From the NCBI GenBank assembly GCA_027459705.1, contig DAIDHM010000201.1:1-64000 (forward strand): a stretch of 64,000 nucleotides of DNA, given 5' to 3'. The DNA is from Ktedonobacteria bacterium. GTDB lineage: Bacteria; Chloroflexota; Ktedonobacteria; Ktedonobacterales; JACDGC01. Both the position numbers and the translations under genes were made by a program. Below, in pieces: positions 9,001 through 17,467 of this stretch. The notes under the pieces were generated by a model, which searched no databases, was not told the DNA's origin, and saw only the letters and a program-made list of their open reading frames with translations. Each line of letters begins with the position of its first letter. Within the stretch, counting starts at the first letter, position 1.

Positions 9001-9409
9001 TCGCCACCAACGCCGCGAGCGGCAATGGTCTGTTGTCAGACCCTTCGATGTCCCCAGCAATCCATGTGGCCGGTTGTAATGGCCACCGTAGGCTACCTAT
9101 CAGCGCCACTGCCGTGGTGCACCCCGCGAACCCAATCGTCCACCATGGGGAAGTGAAAGCGCCAATCCGAGCGTAGGGACCGCTACATTCCGCGAAAAAA
9201 ATAAGTGGAAGGAACAAGAGCCTGAGGCGCGTGGCCAGGTGTGGTGTTGCCGAGGCAATGGCAGATCTCTGCCCGTCGTGGCGATAGGCGTATAACATGG
9301 GGAGCATGATCCACTGACCGACCCCTTGGGGCCAGGACGCGATCCGCTGCAATAGCGAGAAAAATTGTTGCCAGCGGGAGAACATCGGCGGAAAAGGTGG
9401 GCGGCGCAT
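6029..9409 (-). CDS. Membrane PAS/GAF sensor with GGDEF and HD-GYP domains
   Basis: 1126 residues from the ATG at 9409, preferred over the GTG at 9430 because GGAGG sits six bases upstream. Order: an N-terminal membrane region with about six to seven hydrophobic helices (to ~240), a short coiled coil, PAS (~285-400), a second PAS (~410-550), GAF (~555-715), GGDEF (~725-920, motif RYGGEEF) and HD-GYP (~930-1120, motifs HDIGKIG and HHERLDGSGYP). Diguanylate cyclase makes c-di-GMP and HD-GYP hydrolyses it; both active motifs look intact. A ~25-residue Ser/Asp-rich loop interrupts the GGDEF domain before TASLGFATFP. The signal sensed is unknown. The gene diverges from gcvT. Confidence 0.9.
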   Translation of the reverse strand: MRRPPFPPMFSRWQQFFSLLQRIASWPQGVGQWIMLPMLYAYRHDGQRSAIASATPHLATRLRLLFLPLIFFAECSGPYARIGAFTSPWWTIGFAGCTTAVALIGSLRWPLQPATWIAGDIEGSDNRPLPLAALVAIGSLNVVHLALVLQPGPSSAQNGDLLRFLIVAATASSLLSIRAVWLFAAGDLLIGIPHFVQTQRPVMALTQSLWIFLIALFVTISAMTIRQFLSTLDRSTEFHQIGQEMNNLLDEVFTKREALEAANRAQHDALEQVRIERDFLDSLLESIRPDIVLVLNEAGMIVRCNAAMQALFGYAREELIGKLPIFLFPRQRDGLRMILRMRREAHVHGHSAFETELVDRYGVNIILETLITWIPATQLFIAIGRDVSQRVTMERDLALALRESDRLRLEFQTVFESVQDGLVMYDAQGQERHRNEKNQAGFAVPAIALHHTQTMRTQDSSAVLSGCYLLDGQPLQLDDFPVVRLLRTGEIEPPLTVRTLSEDGSSGYVTLQAVPLRLADGTFHGVLGINRDMTAEFRASRQNRILRLLAQQCSKALDETTIAREALDILTTDIGVTNCGLILRDHDRPDYARVLHLHLCDAISAAQASLLANALTTSPIAEDARFHMLQVLAQGVPHFNVSAIDLFDIETQMPITLPMGQLACVPLRVDGKVFGALMAAFRADSPMRWDLPEQEMLLAAADEIATALHRASLYHEAQQLAQVDPLTGLFNHRALQQTLRQEIMSAAAAGLPVSVIMLDVDHFRRFNETYGHDVGDLALSAVAEAIRQAVRRRDYPARYGGEEFTIVLPETSYDEAGHIAERVRQQIASIRLNAQPGRSDIVDSDQSSASPQNHDTRVSSGSLVPVTASLGFATFPTQASVPGSLLKAADLALYAAKHRGRNRVEGYSLELIRQGTGATEAFEALPMHANLEMAQAIINAIDLRDSFTAAHSAGVARYAVAMTHQLGLEELSELAHRGGLVHDIGKIGLPDTILNKRGPLDAEEWQKIRAHTTIGAEMLSHATAFADCVPIARWHHERLDGSGYPDGLRATQIPLIVRILSVADAFEAYTAERPYHSGRSLYEGVCFLRAEVVAGRFDSTLVEALIASLGLDVLAAQRDDDLGAVA

Positions 9410-9652
9410 CGCGGACCTCCGGGGCCTCACTTGAGATCAGAAGACGAAAAGTTGCACAGTGAACCATAACGAGGTTCTCTCCTGTATCATCGTCACTTTG
9501 CGTGTGGCCTTGAAGGAGCGTAAAGGGATCGAGCGCGCGAAGATGGCTGGACATCTTCCCTGTTGTCTGGGTATGATAGGAGAGGATGAGCCGCTTTACA
9601 CCGCCCATCCCAGGCAAAACCTGAAGACAACGTCGCCGGAGGCTGATGCCCT

Positions 9653-10810
9653 GTGAATGATTCTCCCTCGCTCGCGCGCACCCCTCTCTATGATGAACAT
9701 CTCCGCCTTGGAGCGCGCATGGTGCCGTTTAGTGGGTGGGAGATGCCCGTGCACTATTCCAGTATTGTCGAGGAACATCGCGCCGTGCGACAAGCGGCTG
9801 GTCTTTTCGATGTCAGCCATATGGGTGAGTTCATGGTCACCGGACCGGGCGCGCTCGATTACCTCGAGGGGCTGGTGCCCAATGCCGTCGGCCGCCTTGA
9901 GCCTGGTCAGGCCCTCTATTCACAGATCTGCCTCCCTGATGGTGGTACGCTCGATGACTTGTTGATCTATCGACGATCCGCATCCGATGCTGATCCCTCG
10001 TATATGGTCGTCGTCAATGCTGGCACACGTCCCAAAGACTGGGCATGGTTTGAGGATCATCTGCCAACGGATGGGAGCGTCACGCTACGCGATCTCTCGG
10101 CCGCGACGGCGCTGATCGCCATACAGGGACCGCAGGCACTGGCGATCCTTGCCACTTTGACGACGGCGCCCCTGATGGATATTACGTATTACCATGCGGT
10201 CGAAGGCTCGGTCGCGAATATACCCTGTCTCATCTCGCGCACGGGGTATACCGGTGAGGATGGATTCGAACTATACCACGCTGCTGAGGCCGCGCCGCAA
10301 CTTTGGCGCGCGTTCCTGGCGGCGGGCGCCCCGGCAGGGTTATTGCCTGCCGGGCTGGGCGCGCGCGATACGCTCCGTCTGGAGGCGGGGTATTGCCTGT
10401 ATGACCATGAACTGACCGAGGCAATCTCGCCGTTGGAAGCGGACCTTGGCTGGTCTGTGCGTCTCAAGAAAGGACACGACTTCATTGGCCGCGCGGCATT
10501 GTGGCAACAGAAGGACGCGGGCATCGCGCGCCGCCGGATTGGATTGGTGCTGCGCCAACGCGCGGTGCCACGGGCGGGGATGGCGATTCTGGCTCCGGAT
10601 GCTGGCGAGGCACAAGCAACCGATACGATTATCGGAACACTCACCTCCGGTACGCTGAGTATCACTCTCAACCAACCAATTGCTATGGGCTACGTTCCAC
10701 CTCAGTTTGCCGTGCCAGGGACAATGCTGGCGGTGGATGTGCGTGGCCGGAGCGTGCCCGCCGAAGTGGTCACGCTGCCATTTTATAAACGCCCTGCAAC
10801 GAATGCCTAG
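9653..10810 (+). CDS. gcvT: Glycine cleavage system T protein (aminomethyltransferase)
   Basis: 385 residues, GTG start with cggagg about ten bases upstream. It transfers the methylene group from aminomethyl-lipoyl H protein to tetrahydrofolate and releases ammonia. FSGWEMPVHY near residue 25, FDVSHMGEF near 50, SRTGYTGEDGFELY near 195 and GARDTLRLEAGYCLYDHEL near 235 are the classic GcvT blocks, and length is normal. It is first in the run gcvT-gcvH-gcvPA-gcvPB. The leader contains a weak TATGAT box and a short hairpin discussed under findings. Confidence 0.96.
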   Translation: MNDSPSLARTPLYDEHLRLGARMVPFSGWEMPVHYSSIVEEHRAVRQAAGLFDVSHMGEFMVTGPGALDYLEGLVPNAVGRLEPGQALYSQICLPDGGTLDDLLIYRRSASDADPSYMVVVNAGTRPKDWAWFEDHLPTDGSVTLRDLSAATALIAIQGPQALAILATLTTAPLMDITYYHAVEGSVANIPCLISRTGYTGEDGFELYHAAEAAPQLWRAFLAAGAPAGLLPAGLGARDTLRLEAGYCLYDHELTEAISPLEADLGWSVRLKKGHDFIGRAALWQQKDAGIARRRIGLVLRQRAVPRAGMAILAPDAGEAQATDTIIGTLTSGTLSITLNQPIAMGYVPPQFAVPGTMLAVDVRGRSVPAEVVTLPFYKRPATNA

Positions 10811-10971
10811 CGAGTGATCTGCACATGTCACGCTGATTGTACGGGGGCGCTGTGTCCCAGTAGACGAAGACGCAAAACCCAAGCAGGTACACGAGCGACT
10901 TACCCTGCTGATCTACTCGTCCCTCCGCACACCTGGCGAAAACCGCCCAATATTGAGAGGAGCTGACAACC

Positions 10972-11379
10972 ATGGCTGAACTGCACCACCCCGCGGAGCT
11001 GCGTTATACAAAGACCGATGAATGGGTGCGACGCGAAGGCGACATTGCCTATCTCGGAATCACCGACTATGCCCAGGACCAACTTGGCGATATCGTCAAC
11101 CTTGAGGTTGCCTGGGACGAGGCTGGCACGGGCACCGTGCGCAGGGAGCGGGCATTCGGCAACATCGATTCCGTCAAGGCGAGCTCTGAACTGGTCTCGC
11201 CAATCTCTGGCACAATCATTGCCTTCAATGACGTCCTGCAGACCGCACCGGAGACTATCAACACGGATCCCTATGGGACCGGGTGGATCCTCTCTGTGCG
11301 TCTGACGGATCCTGCGGAGGTGGATGCACTGCTGAGCGGTGAAGAATATCTGGCCTATCTGCGCGAGCGCGATCATTGA
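10972..11379 (+). CDS. gcvH: Glycine cleavage system H protein
   Basis: 135 residues with a good Shine-Dalgarno (gaggag). This lipoyl carrier shuttles the aminomethyl group from P to T protein. The lipoylated lysine is in SVKASSEL near residue 66. YTKTDEWVRREGDIAYLGIT and ITDYAQDQLGDIV are the standard N-terminal blocks. It lies about 160 bases after gcvT and 120 before gcvPA, within one transcriptional run. Confidence 0.96.
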   Translation: MAELHHPAELRYTKTDEWVRREGDIAYLGITDYAQDQLGDIVNLEVAWDEAGTGTVRRERAFGNIDSVKASSELVSPISGTIIAFNDVLQTAPETINTDPYGTGWILSVRLTDPAEVDALLSGEEYLAYLRERDH

Positions 11380-11502
11380 GATGCGCGCACTATCTTGTCA
11401 TTCTGCTGGTGCCCCGGCGCGGAGGTTCCCCGGATTGATCATCCCGCCATACCATGATTGCCAGCATTGACCCACCAGACGATTTGTTGTTGAGAGTGAA
11501 GC

Positions 11503-12900
11503 ATGACGTACATACCAAATACCACCGAGGAACAACACGCGATGTTGCGGACCCTCGGCGCCGAGACCATCGAGGACTTGCTGTCGGCGATTCCCGCCGC
11601 AGTGCGACTCCAGCGACCATTGCACATGCCAGAGGCCACTCCAGAACCGAATCTCCGTCGACAATTACAGGCGATGGCCAATCGCAATCTGCACCTTGAT
11701 CAGGCAATCAGTTTCCTTGGTGCGGGCAGCTATGACCGGTATGTGCCGAGTGTCGTGGCCCATCTGGCGAAACGCTCCGAGTTCCTGACCTCCTATACTC
11801 CCTATCAGCCCGAAGTCAGTCAGGGTATGTTGCAGTCAACCTATGAATTCCAGACGATGATCTGTCAGATCACCGGGATGGATATCGCTAATGCCTCGCT
11901 CTATGATGGCTCGACGGCGATGGTTGAGGCTGCTCTATTAGCGATCGGACCAACCGGGCGCGGTGAGGTTTTGGTCTCGCGCGCCGTAGATCCGCAATAT
12001 CGTCAGACCCTGATGACTTATGCGCGCGCGCGCGGCTTCACGGTGCGCGAGATTGCGCTGGCAGACGGGGTAACTTCAGCGCAAGACCTGGAAGCGCACC
12101 TGACGAATGCGACCAAAGCCGTAATTGTGCAGCATCCCAATTTCTTTGGCAATTTGGAAGATATGGCGACCTTCGCCGACCTGACGCATCACCAGAAAGC
12201 GCTCTTTGTCGCGGTGATTACGGATCCCGCTTCGCTGGGTGTGCTGGCGCCCCCAGGCGCGTACGATGCGGATATCGTCGTGGCCGAAGGGCAGAGCCTG
12301 GGCAACCCAATTGGTTTCGGCGCGCCCGCGCTGGGGATCTTCGCCTCCAAGTCTGAACTGATGCGCCGATTGCCGGGCCGTCTCGTGGGCGAGACCGTCG
12401 ATGATCGCGGCCAGCGCGGTTACGTCTTGACCCTGCAGGCGCGCGAACAGCAGATTCGCCGCGAACGCGCCACCAGCAATATTTGTACGAACCAGGCATT
12501 GCTGGCAGTTTTCGCGACGGTGTACCTCGCGGCATTGGGCAAGCAGGGATTCCGCGAGCTCGGTGAACAGTGTGTGCGACGCGCGCATTATGCCTTCGAC
12601 GAGCTGACGAAGATACCAGGTGTGCAGCCAGTCTTTGGCGCGCAAGCGGCTGCGGTTCCACCCTTTTTTCATGAGTTCGCCCTGCGTTTGCCGATGCCGA
12701 TTGCCAAAGTCAATAAAGCGTTACTCAAAGAAGGCATTATTGGTGGGTACGATCTGACCTCGACCTATCCGGAACTCGATGCTACGGGCACAGGATCTTC
12801 CTGCGCGCTCTTCTGTGTGACAGAGACCCGCACGCGTGACGATATCGATCATCTGGTCGCCGCCCTCAGGACAACGTTGAGCAAAGGGAACAAGCGATGA
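11503..12900 (+). CDS. gcvPA: Glycine dehydrogenase (decarboxylating) subunit 1
   Basis: 465 residues, the N-terminal half of the PLP-dependent P protein, encoded separately as in many Gram-positive and Chloroflexota genomes. The family pattern [15 protein letters not shown] (near residue 68) and [18 protein letters not shown] (near 95) are clear. This subunit forms the heterodimer with GcvPB but lacks the PLP lysine. Its stop overlaps the gcvPB start (ATGA), which fits 1:1 production. Confidence 0.96.
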   Translation: MTYIPNTTEEQHAMLRTLGAETIEDLLSAIPAAVRLQRPLHMPEATPEPNLRRQLQAMANRNLHLDQAISFLGAGSYDRYVPSVVAHLAKRSEFLTSYTPYQPEVSQGMLQSTYEFQTMICQITGMDIANASLYDGSTAMVEAALLAIGPTGRGEVLVSRAVDPQYRQTLMTYARARGFTVREIALADGVTSAQDLEAHLTNATKAVIVQHPNFFGNLEDMATFADLTHHQKALFVAVITDPASLGVLAPPGAYDADIVVAEGQSLGNPIGFGAPALGIFASKSELMRRLPGRLVGETVDDRGQRGYVLTLQAREQQIRRERATSNICTNQALLAVFATVYLAALGKQGFRELGEQCVRRAHYAFDELTKIPGVQPVFGAQAAAVPPFFHEFALRLPMPIAKVNKALLKEGIIGGYDLTSTYPELDATGTGSSCALFCVTETRTRDDIDHLVAALRTTLSKGNKR

Positions 12901-14402
12901 GCACCGAACCACTGATCTTTACCCTGGGCGCCCCAGGCCGACGGGCCGCGACCATGCCCAGTTGGGACATTCCGGAGCGTCCGCTGAGCGATCTGCTTCC
13001 GGCCGAAGCTCTGCGTCAGGATCTCGCGCCATTGCCCGAAGTCAGCGAGATTGAGATTGTCCGTCACTATACCCATTTGGCGCAGCGCAATTTCAGCGTC
13101 GATAGTGGATTCTATCCGCTCGGGTCGTGCACGATGAAGTATAACCCGAAGCTGAACGAAGATATGGCATCGCTACCGGGCTTCGCGCGCATCCATCCCC
13201 TGCAAGATCCTGCTACCGTGCCGGGAGCAATCCAGCTCATGTATGAGCTGGAAGAGATGCTGGCAGAGATCTCTGGGATGGAACGCGTGACGCTGCAACC
13301 TGCCGCGGGAGCGCATGGCGAAATTACCGGCCTGATGATCATCAAAGCCTATCATGCCCACCGGGGTGAAGGCCATCGCAACATCGTGCTGATCCCCGAT
13401 GGCGCGCACGGCACCAATCCCGCCAGCGCCACACTGGCGGACTTCGAGATCCGCGAGGTGCGGAGCGATGGGCGGGGCGGCGTGGATCTGGATCATCTGC
13501 GCGAGATGCTGGATGACCGGGTGGCGGCCTTGATGATGACGAATCCCAATACGCTTGGGGTCTTTGATGAGCATATCGTCGAGATTGCTCGGATGGTGCA
13601 CGAGCGTGGTGGCCAACTCTATTATGATGGCGCCAATGCCAATGCCATCCTGGGGTTGGCGCGTCCAGGTGATATGGGCTTCGACGTCGTCCACTTCAAC
13701 CTGCACAAAACCTGTTCGACACCGCACGGTGGTGGCGGCCCCGGGGCCGGGCCGATCGGTGTGGCCAGTCACCTGGTCCCTTTCCTGCCAGGTCCCTTAC
13801 CGGCGCTGGAGCAGGGCGAGTATGTGATGCGTGACGCGGGCCCGCACTCGATTGGCCGGGTGCGTGCCAACCATGGCAATTTCCTCGTCCTCGTTCGTGC
13901 GTATACGTACCTGCGCTTCAATGGTCCGGATGGCCTGCGGCAGGTGAGCGAAAACGCCATTCTCAACGCAAATTATGTCATGCACGCGTTGAAGGATCTG
14001 TACTACCTGCCCTTTGACCGCACCTGCATGCATGAATTCGTCCTTTCGGCTTCGCGCTTCAAGGCGGATTATGGGGTCACGGCAACTGATATTGCCAAGC
14101 GTATTCTGGATTTTGGCATACACGCGCCGACCAACTACTTCCCGCTGATTGTGCAGGAAGCCATCATGATAGAGCCGACAGAGACAGAGACGCGCGAGCA
14201 GCTCGATACGTTCATTGCGGTGATGCGGCAGATCGCTGAAGAGGCGCGCACTGATCCCGCGTATTTGAAAGGCGCTCCCTATACCACTCCAGTTGGTCGC
14301 CTGGACCTTACGCTGGCAGCGCGCAAACCACGGTTGCGCTGGGAGCCCAATCAAGAACCGTTGATGCCAGCGAAACCCGTCCCTGTCGGCCACAGTCATT
14401 GA
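12897..14402 (+). CDS. gcvPB: Glycine dehydrogenase (decarboxylating) subunit 2
   Basis: 501 residues, the C-terminal half of P protein. The PLP-binding lysine is in [19 protein letters not shown] near residue 270. [10 protein letters not shown] near 77 and [12 protein letters not shown] near 170 are the family blocks. It decarboxylates glycine and loads the methylamine onto H protein. It is last in the gcv run and is followed by a strong hairpin with a T tract. Nothing unusual. Confidence 0.96.
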   Translation: MSTEPLIFTLGAPGRRAATMPSWDIPERPLSDLLPAEALRQDLAPLPEVSEIEIVRHYTHLAQRNFSVDSGFYPLGSCTMKYNPKLNEDMASLPGFARIHPLQDPATVPGAIQLMYELEEMLAEISGMERVTLQPAAGAHGEITGLMIIKAYHAHRGEGHRNIVLIPDGAHGTNPASATLADFEIREVRSDGRGGVDLDHLREMLDDRVAALMMTNPNTLGVFDEHIVEIARMVHERGGQLYYDGANANAILGLARPGDMGFDVVHFNLHKTCSTPHGGGGPGAGPIGVASHLVPFLPGPLPALEQGEYVMRDAGPHSIGRVRANHGNFLVLVRAYTYLRFNGPDGLRQVSENAILNANYVMHALKDLYYLPFDRTCMHEFVLSASRFKADYGVTATDIAKRILDFGIHAPTNYFPLIVQEAIMIEPTETETREQLDTFIAVMRQIAEEARTDPAYLKGAPYTTPVGRLDLTLAARKPRLRWEPNQEPLMPAKPVPVGHSH

Positions 14403-14443
14403 TGCGTTTGGCTCGATGATGCATTGCGCAAGGCGTTTGTCAC

Positions 14444-14480
14444 ACTGGGCGCCGTCGCGGGACGGCACCCAGTCATTTTT
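14444..14480 (+). terminator. Rho-independent terminator after gcvPB
   Basis: Thirteen-base arms (ACTGGGCGCCGTC / GACGGCACCCAGT) with one internal mismatch and a GCGG loop, followed by CATTTTT. It ends just before the Shine-Dalgarno of the next gene. Confidence 0.8.
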
Positions 14481-14491
14481 GAGGAGGAACC

Positions 14492-14896
14492 ATGTCGGAG
14501 CTTTCCCAGACCATAAACGCGGCGTTTGCTGACCTATTGCAAAGCACTGCCCTGGCGCATATCGCGACGCTCGGTCCGGATGGGGCGCCCCAGAGTTCTC
14601 CAGTCTGGTTTGACTGGGATGGTGAGTTTCTGTTGTTCAGCCAGACCAAAGATCGCCAAAAATATAAAAATGTGCGGCGCGACGCGCGCATCGCGCTCTC
14701 GATTGTGGATCCGCAAAATCCCTATCGCTACCTGGAGATCCGCGGCCGTGTGGCGCGCATTGACGACGATCCCGACAAAGCGTTTATCAATAAGATGTCA
14801 GCCAAGTATACCGGTGAGCCGAACTATGCTTTCGATAAACCTGGCGCCCAACGGGTCGTGATTGTCGTGCAACCTGAACATATTACCCACATGTAG
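14492..14896 (+). CDS. PPOX-class (pyridoxamine phosphate oxidase-like) flavin/F420-binding protein
   Basis: 134 residues with gaggagg upstream. The split-barrel pattern is clear: AHIATLGPDGAPQSSPVWF near residue 22, a central DRQKYKNVRRDARIALSI, and RYLEIRGRVARI near 78. This matches the small PPOX-class F420-dependent enzyme family (TIGR03618 type), which reduces or binds F420 or FMN. The substrate is unknown. It sits directly after the gcv terminator and is convergent with the APH-like gene, so it is probably transcribed alone. Confidence 0.82.
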   Translation: MSELSQTINAAFADLLQSTALAHIATLGPDGAPQSSPVWFDWDGEFLLFSQTKDRQKYKNVRRDARIALSIVDPQNPYRYLEIRGRVARIDDDPDKAFINKMSAKYTGEPNYAFDKPGAQRVVIVVQPEHITHM

Positions 14897-15025
14897 CCAC
14901 AGGGGAGTGCGCGACGCCAAGATTGCGGCGATCGGGTGGCCTGATAGTGTCGGGTCAGCCGGTCGTCGCTGTAGGTTGGCTATGTTTGCTCTATCGCTGA
15001 ACGATAGGTTGTCGTCTTCAGTGTT

Positions 15026-16408
15026 TCAAGATCGATCAGGGAGGGCGGCGAGCTGCTCCAGCGCCATGCGGAGGTAATTTGGAATGGACTGCTCGAGTTC
15101 CCACCGCTGCTCCAGCGCTGGCACAATGGTGCGCTGGTAGGTGATCGCGAGGTGTAAAGGCGCGAGGACACTGGCGATTGCCATGGCTCGTTGCAGATCC
15201 TCAGTGGATTTATACAGTGACCAGGGCGTCAGATACGCCGCATGCAGCCGATCCACCGCATCTGTCTCGGCCAGCGATCCGGCGCCTTCCGCCAGAAAAA
15301 TTGCCGGGCTCATGAAAGGATGCGTAAGTGCGGCGTCTGACCAATCACGAAAAAGTGGCACCCCGGCTTCTGTCCATATGATATTCGCGGCCCAAAGTTC
15401 GCCAGCGTCTAGCGAGTCTGGGATTGTATAGGACGCCAACTCGGTGGCCAGCGCGGTAATGCGTGGGATTGCTTTTCGCAAGGATACCATTTCAGATGCG
15501 GTCAAGCCGCCTTTGTCGGCAAACACGTTGGGGGTGACAGAGTCGGTCTCCCCGAAAAGCGCAGCGCAGAGCGTAGGGATATCCTCAATCGGATGCTGCG
15601 GCACCCCCAGATCGCGGAGATCTTGCTGGCGAAGCGCGAGACCGATCTGGATCTCGGCATAACGCCGGAGAGCATCTTCCCAATGCGCGATTTGGGGAGC
15701 GGAATCGAGTGGTGTGCCATTGAATTCGCGCGTAAGGATCCAGCGACGATCTGGTTCGACAGCGATAATTGCGGGAAAATTGCGTGGATACCAGGAAGCT
15801 AGCGCGCGCATGAGTGGCACTTCGGAGCTAGCCCAGGGTGGCAATGCTTTCAGATAAAAATTGCCGTCATTCGTGTGCGCGCATAAGACGCACGAACGCT
15901 CCCATGTATGCACCTGTTCGACAGCGTGGAGGGTAATTCCCTGCATTCGCACCTGATCGCGGATCCAATTGCGCGTCGCGTCGAACCAGCCGCGGCGTGC
16001 CCAGAGGCGGCGTTTTCCCGGAATGCCCTGGGCCTGCTCGGAGAACCAGGCTATGAGCAGGTCGCGTTGCGCGAGGTCGCCCATTGCCAGAGCATCCAGC
16101 GCATCACGCGTCACCCAGCGACCGCGACCAGGCGGAGTCCAGGCGGGCGAACGATTCTCGAATTCGTACGTACGAGTCACGAGCATGTTGGCGGGGTCAG
16201 TGGTGGTCGCGAAGCAGCGTAGCGTCGTCACATCGATACCAAAGTGGTCATGCATGGCAGCATTCACATCTCTGACAGCTTTCCAGGAACGCGGTTCGTG
16301 ATCCTCCCAGCTGGGCAGCCACCATGCGTCGTCCGCAAAGATTAAGCAAACCATTTGCTTGCTCACATGGGGGATAATGCCAATATAGCGATAGACCGAT
16401 TGCCGCAT
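15026..16408 (-). CDS. APH-like phosphotransferase-fold protein with N-terminal extra domain
   Basis: 460 residues. The first ~150 form a separate domain, possibly a degenerate Nudix fold, ending in RRGWFDATRNWIRDQ. From ~170 an aminoglycoside-phosphotransferase/kinase-like fold follows: the lysine of FYLKALPPW near 187, RRWILTREFNGTPL as hinge, and LDAGELWAANII in the place of the Brenner motif. The usual HGD catalytic triplet reads AGE and the second His is Trp, although a later aspartate (FRDWSDAAL) is kept. Either the chemistry is altered or it is a pseudo-kinase. No resistance function should be assumed. It is divergent from the next gene. Confidence 0.65.
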   Translation of the reverse strand: MRQSVYRYIGIIPHVSKQMVCLIFADDAWWLPSWEDHEPRSWKAVRDVNAAMHDHFGIDVTTLRCFATTTDPANMLVTRTYEFENRSPAWTPPGRGRWVTRDALDALAMGDLAQRDLLIAWFSEQAQGIPGKRRLWARRGWFDATRNWIRDQVRMQGITLHAVEQVHTWERSCVLCAHTNDGNFYLKALPPWASSEVPLMRALASWYPRNFPAIIAVEPDRRWILTREFNGTPLDSAPQIAHWEDALRRYAEIQIGLALRQQDLRDLGVPQHPIEDIPTLCAALFGETDSVTPNVFADKGGLTASEMVSLRKAIPRITALATELASYTIPDSLDAGELWAANIIWTEAGVPLFRDWSDAALTHPFMSPAIFLAEGAGSLAETDAVDRLHAAYLTPWSLYKSTEDLQRAMAIASVLAPLHLAITYQRTIVPALEQRWELEQSIPNYLRMALEQLAALPDRS

Positions 16409-16737
16409 TCCTCACTCCACCTCGCGAGATCATTTTTGATCAGGCTCAGCATAGCATAGCGACGCAACTGCGATTGACCCTGACGCCAGGATTGTGCTCG
16501 CTCGTGTGCGCCACTTTGTCAACTGTGTAGCATGCCTGTCTTCTTCTCGGGTTTTGTAGTTTTTCAGGTGTCTGGGGAACCAACCCCGTTGATCCCGCTC
16601 GACATCCGCGGATAGGGGTCCCTGCGGATGGTATAATATATTGAACACGCCGTGAGATGATCGAATGTGTACGATGATCTCGCGAAGGTGAGGATAATTT
16701 TGACGGCGGCAACGCTGAGTGAACATATTGGATCACG
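16409..16737. other. Divergent intergenic region
   Basis: About 330 bases between the APH-like gene (minus) and the zinc-ribbon gene (plus). It holds the extended -10 box at 16629-16637 for the plus-strand gene. No RNA gene or repeat was recognised. Confidence 0.5.
16629..16637 (+). promoter_or_regulatory. Extended -10 promoter
   Basis: TGG followed by a perfect TATAAT, 101 bases before the ATG at 16738. No good -35 at the expected distance. Confidence 0.6.
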
Positions 16738-17292
16738 ATGAACAATAGTAATCGACGGGCCAAGGGACGCAGGGACCATGATCATGTGAAGCGGGTCATT
16801 CAAGGCGCCGCGCCAGCTCCGGAACAGGAGCATGGGGGAGCGATACCCCCTAGTGAAGCCATTGCGCCGCTGGATCCAGAGGCGCTCCTCATCGCTGATA
16901 CCCATGAACCAGAACCGGAGGAACCTGAAGTTTCATTCAGCATGCAGGATGCGAGCGAAGCCTCTCTCCCACAAGAACCCACCGCGGATCCTCAGGATGG
17001 CGCGCGGCCTGTAGCTAATGGGAATCATCCCAATGGAACTCGCCACATTACGCAGCGTGTTGCCACCCCTCCGAACGCTCTGAGCCCGTTGCTAGAGACC
17101 TTACGAGCGCTCTTTAGCGAGGATCGCGCCAATGGTGCGCAAGCTGACGCGATGCGATGTGGTATCTGCTATCTTACGTACCATCGCGAATTTTTGCGCT
17201 ACCATGAGGCGGAAGGATTCTATGCGTGCCAGGCGTGCGAGACAGCGCTGGGGAGTGCTCAGGTGCACATGGTGCATCGACAGCGCAAATAA
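16738..17292 (+). CDS. Hypothetical protein with disordered N-terminus and C-terminal zinc ribbon
   Basis: 184 residues. Residues 1-125 are rich in Pro, Glu, Ala and Asn with no hydrophobic core and are probably disordered. The last ~50 contain two CxxC pairs (RCGICY and YACQACE) about 25 residues apart, which would form a zinc ribbon. No enzyme motif was seen. It precedes nuoM on the same strand by 175 bases, but nothing links it functionally to complex I. The family was not recognised. Confidence 0.6.
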   Translation: MNNSNRRAKGRRDHDHVKRVIQGAAPAPEQEHGGAIPPSEAIAPLDPEALLIADTHEPEPEEPEVSFSMQDASEASLPQEPTADPQDGARPVANGNHPNGTRHITQRVATPPNALSPLLETLRALFSEDRANGAQADAMRCGICYLTYHREFLRYHEAEGFYACQACETALGSAQVHMVHRQRK

Positions 17293-17467
17293 GCGTCATT
17301 GCCCTAGTCGGACGCACGATCCTGCGGTACAATGGCAGTGGGCTTCGATGCGGCGAATGCTTCGTGGTGCATTGAACCTCATCTCAACCGGATGATCCGG
17401 TGCTAGAGCAACAGCCGGCGATGCCTGGGCCGTTGGTGACCCACAGGCAAACTGGCGGGAGCGTCAT

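Noticed and set aside
17328-17333. TACAAT box upstream of nuoM
   Set aside because: No TG extension and no -35 at an acceptable distance, so it was not listed as a promoter.
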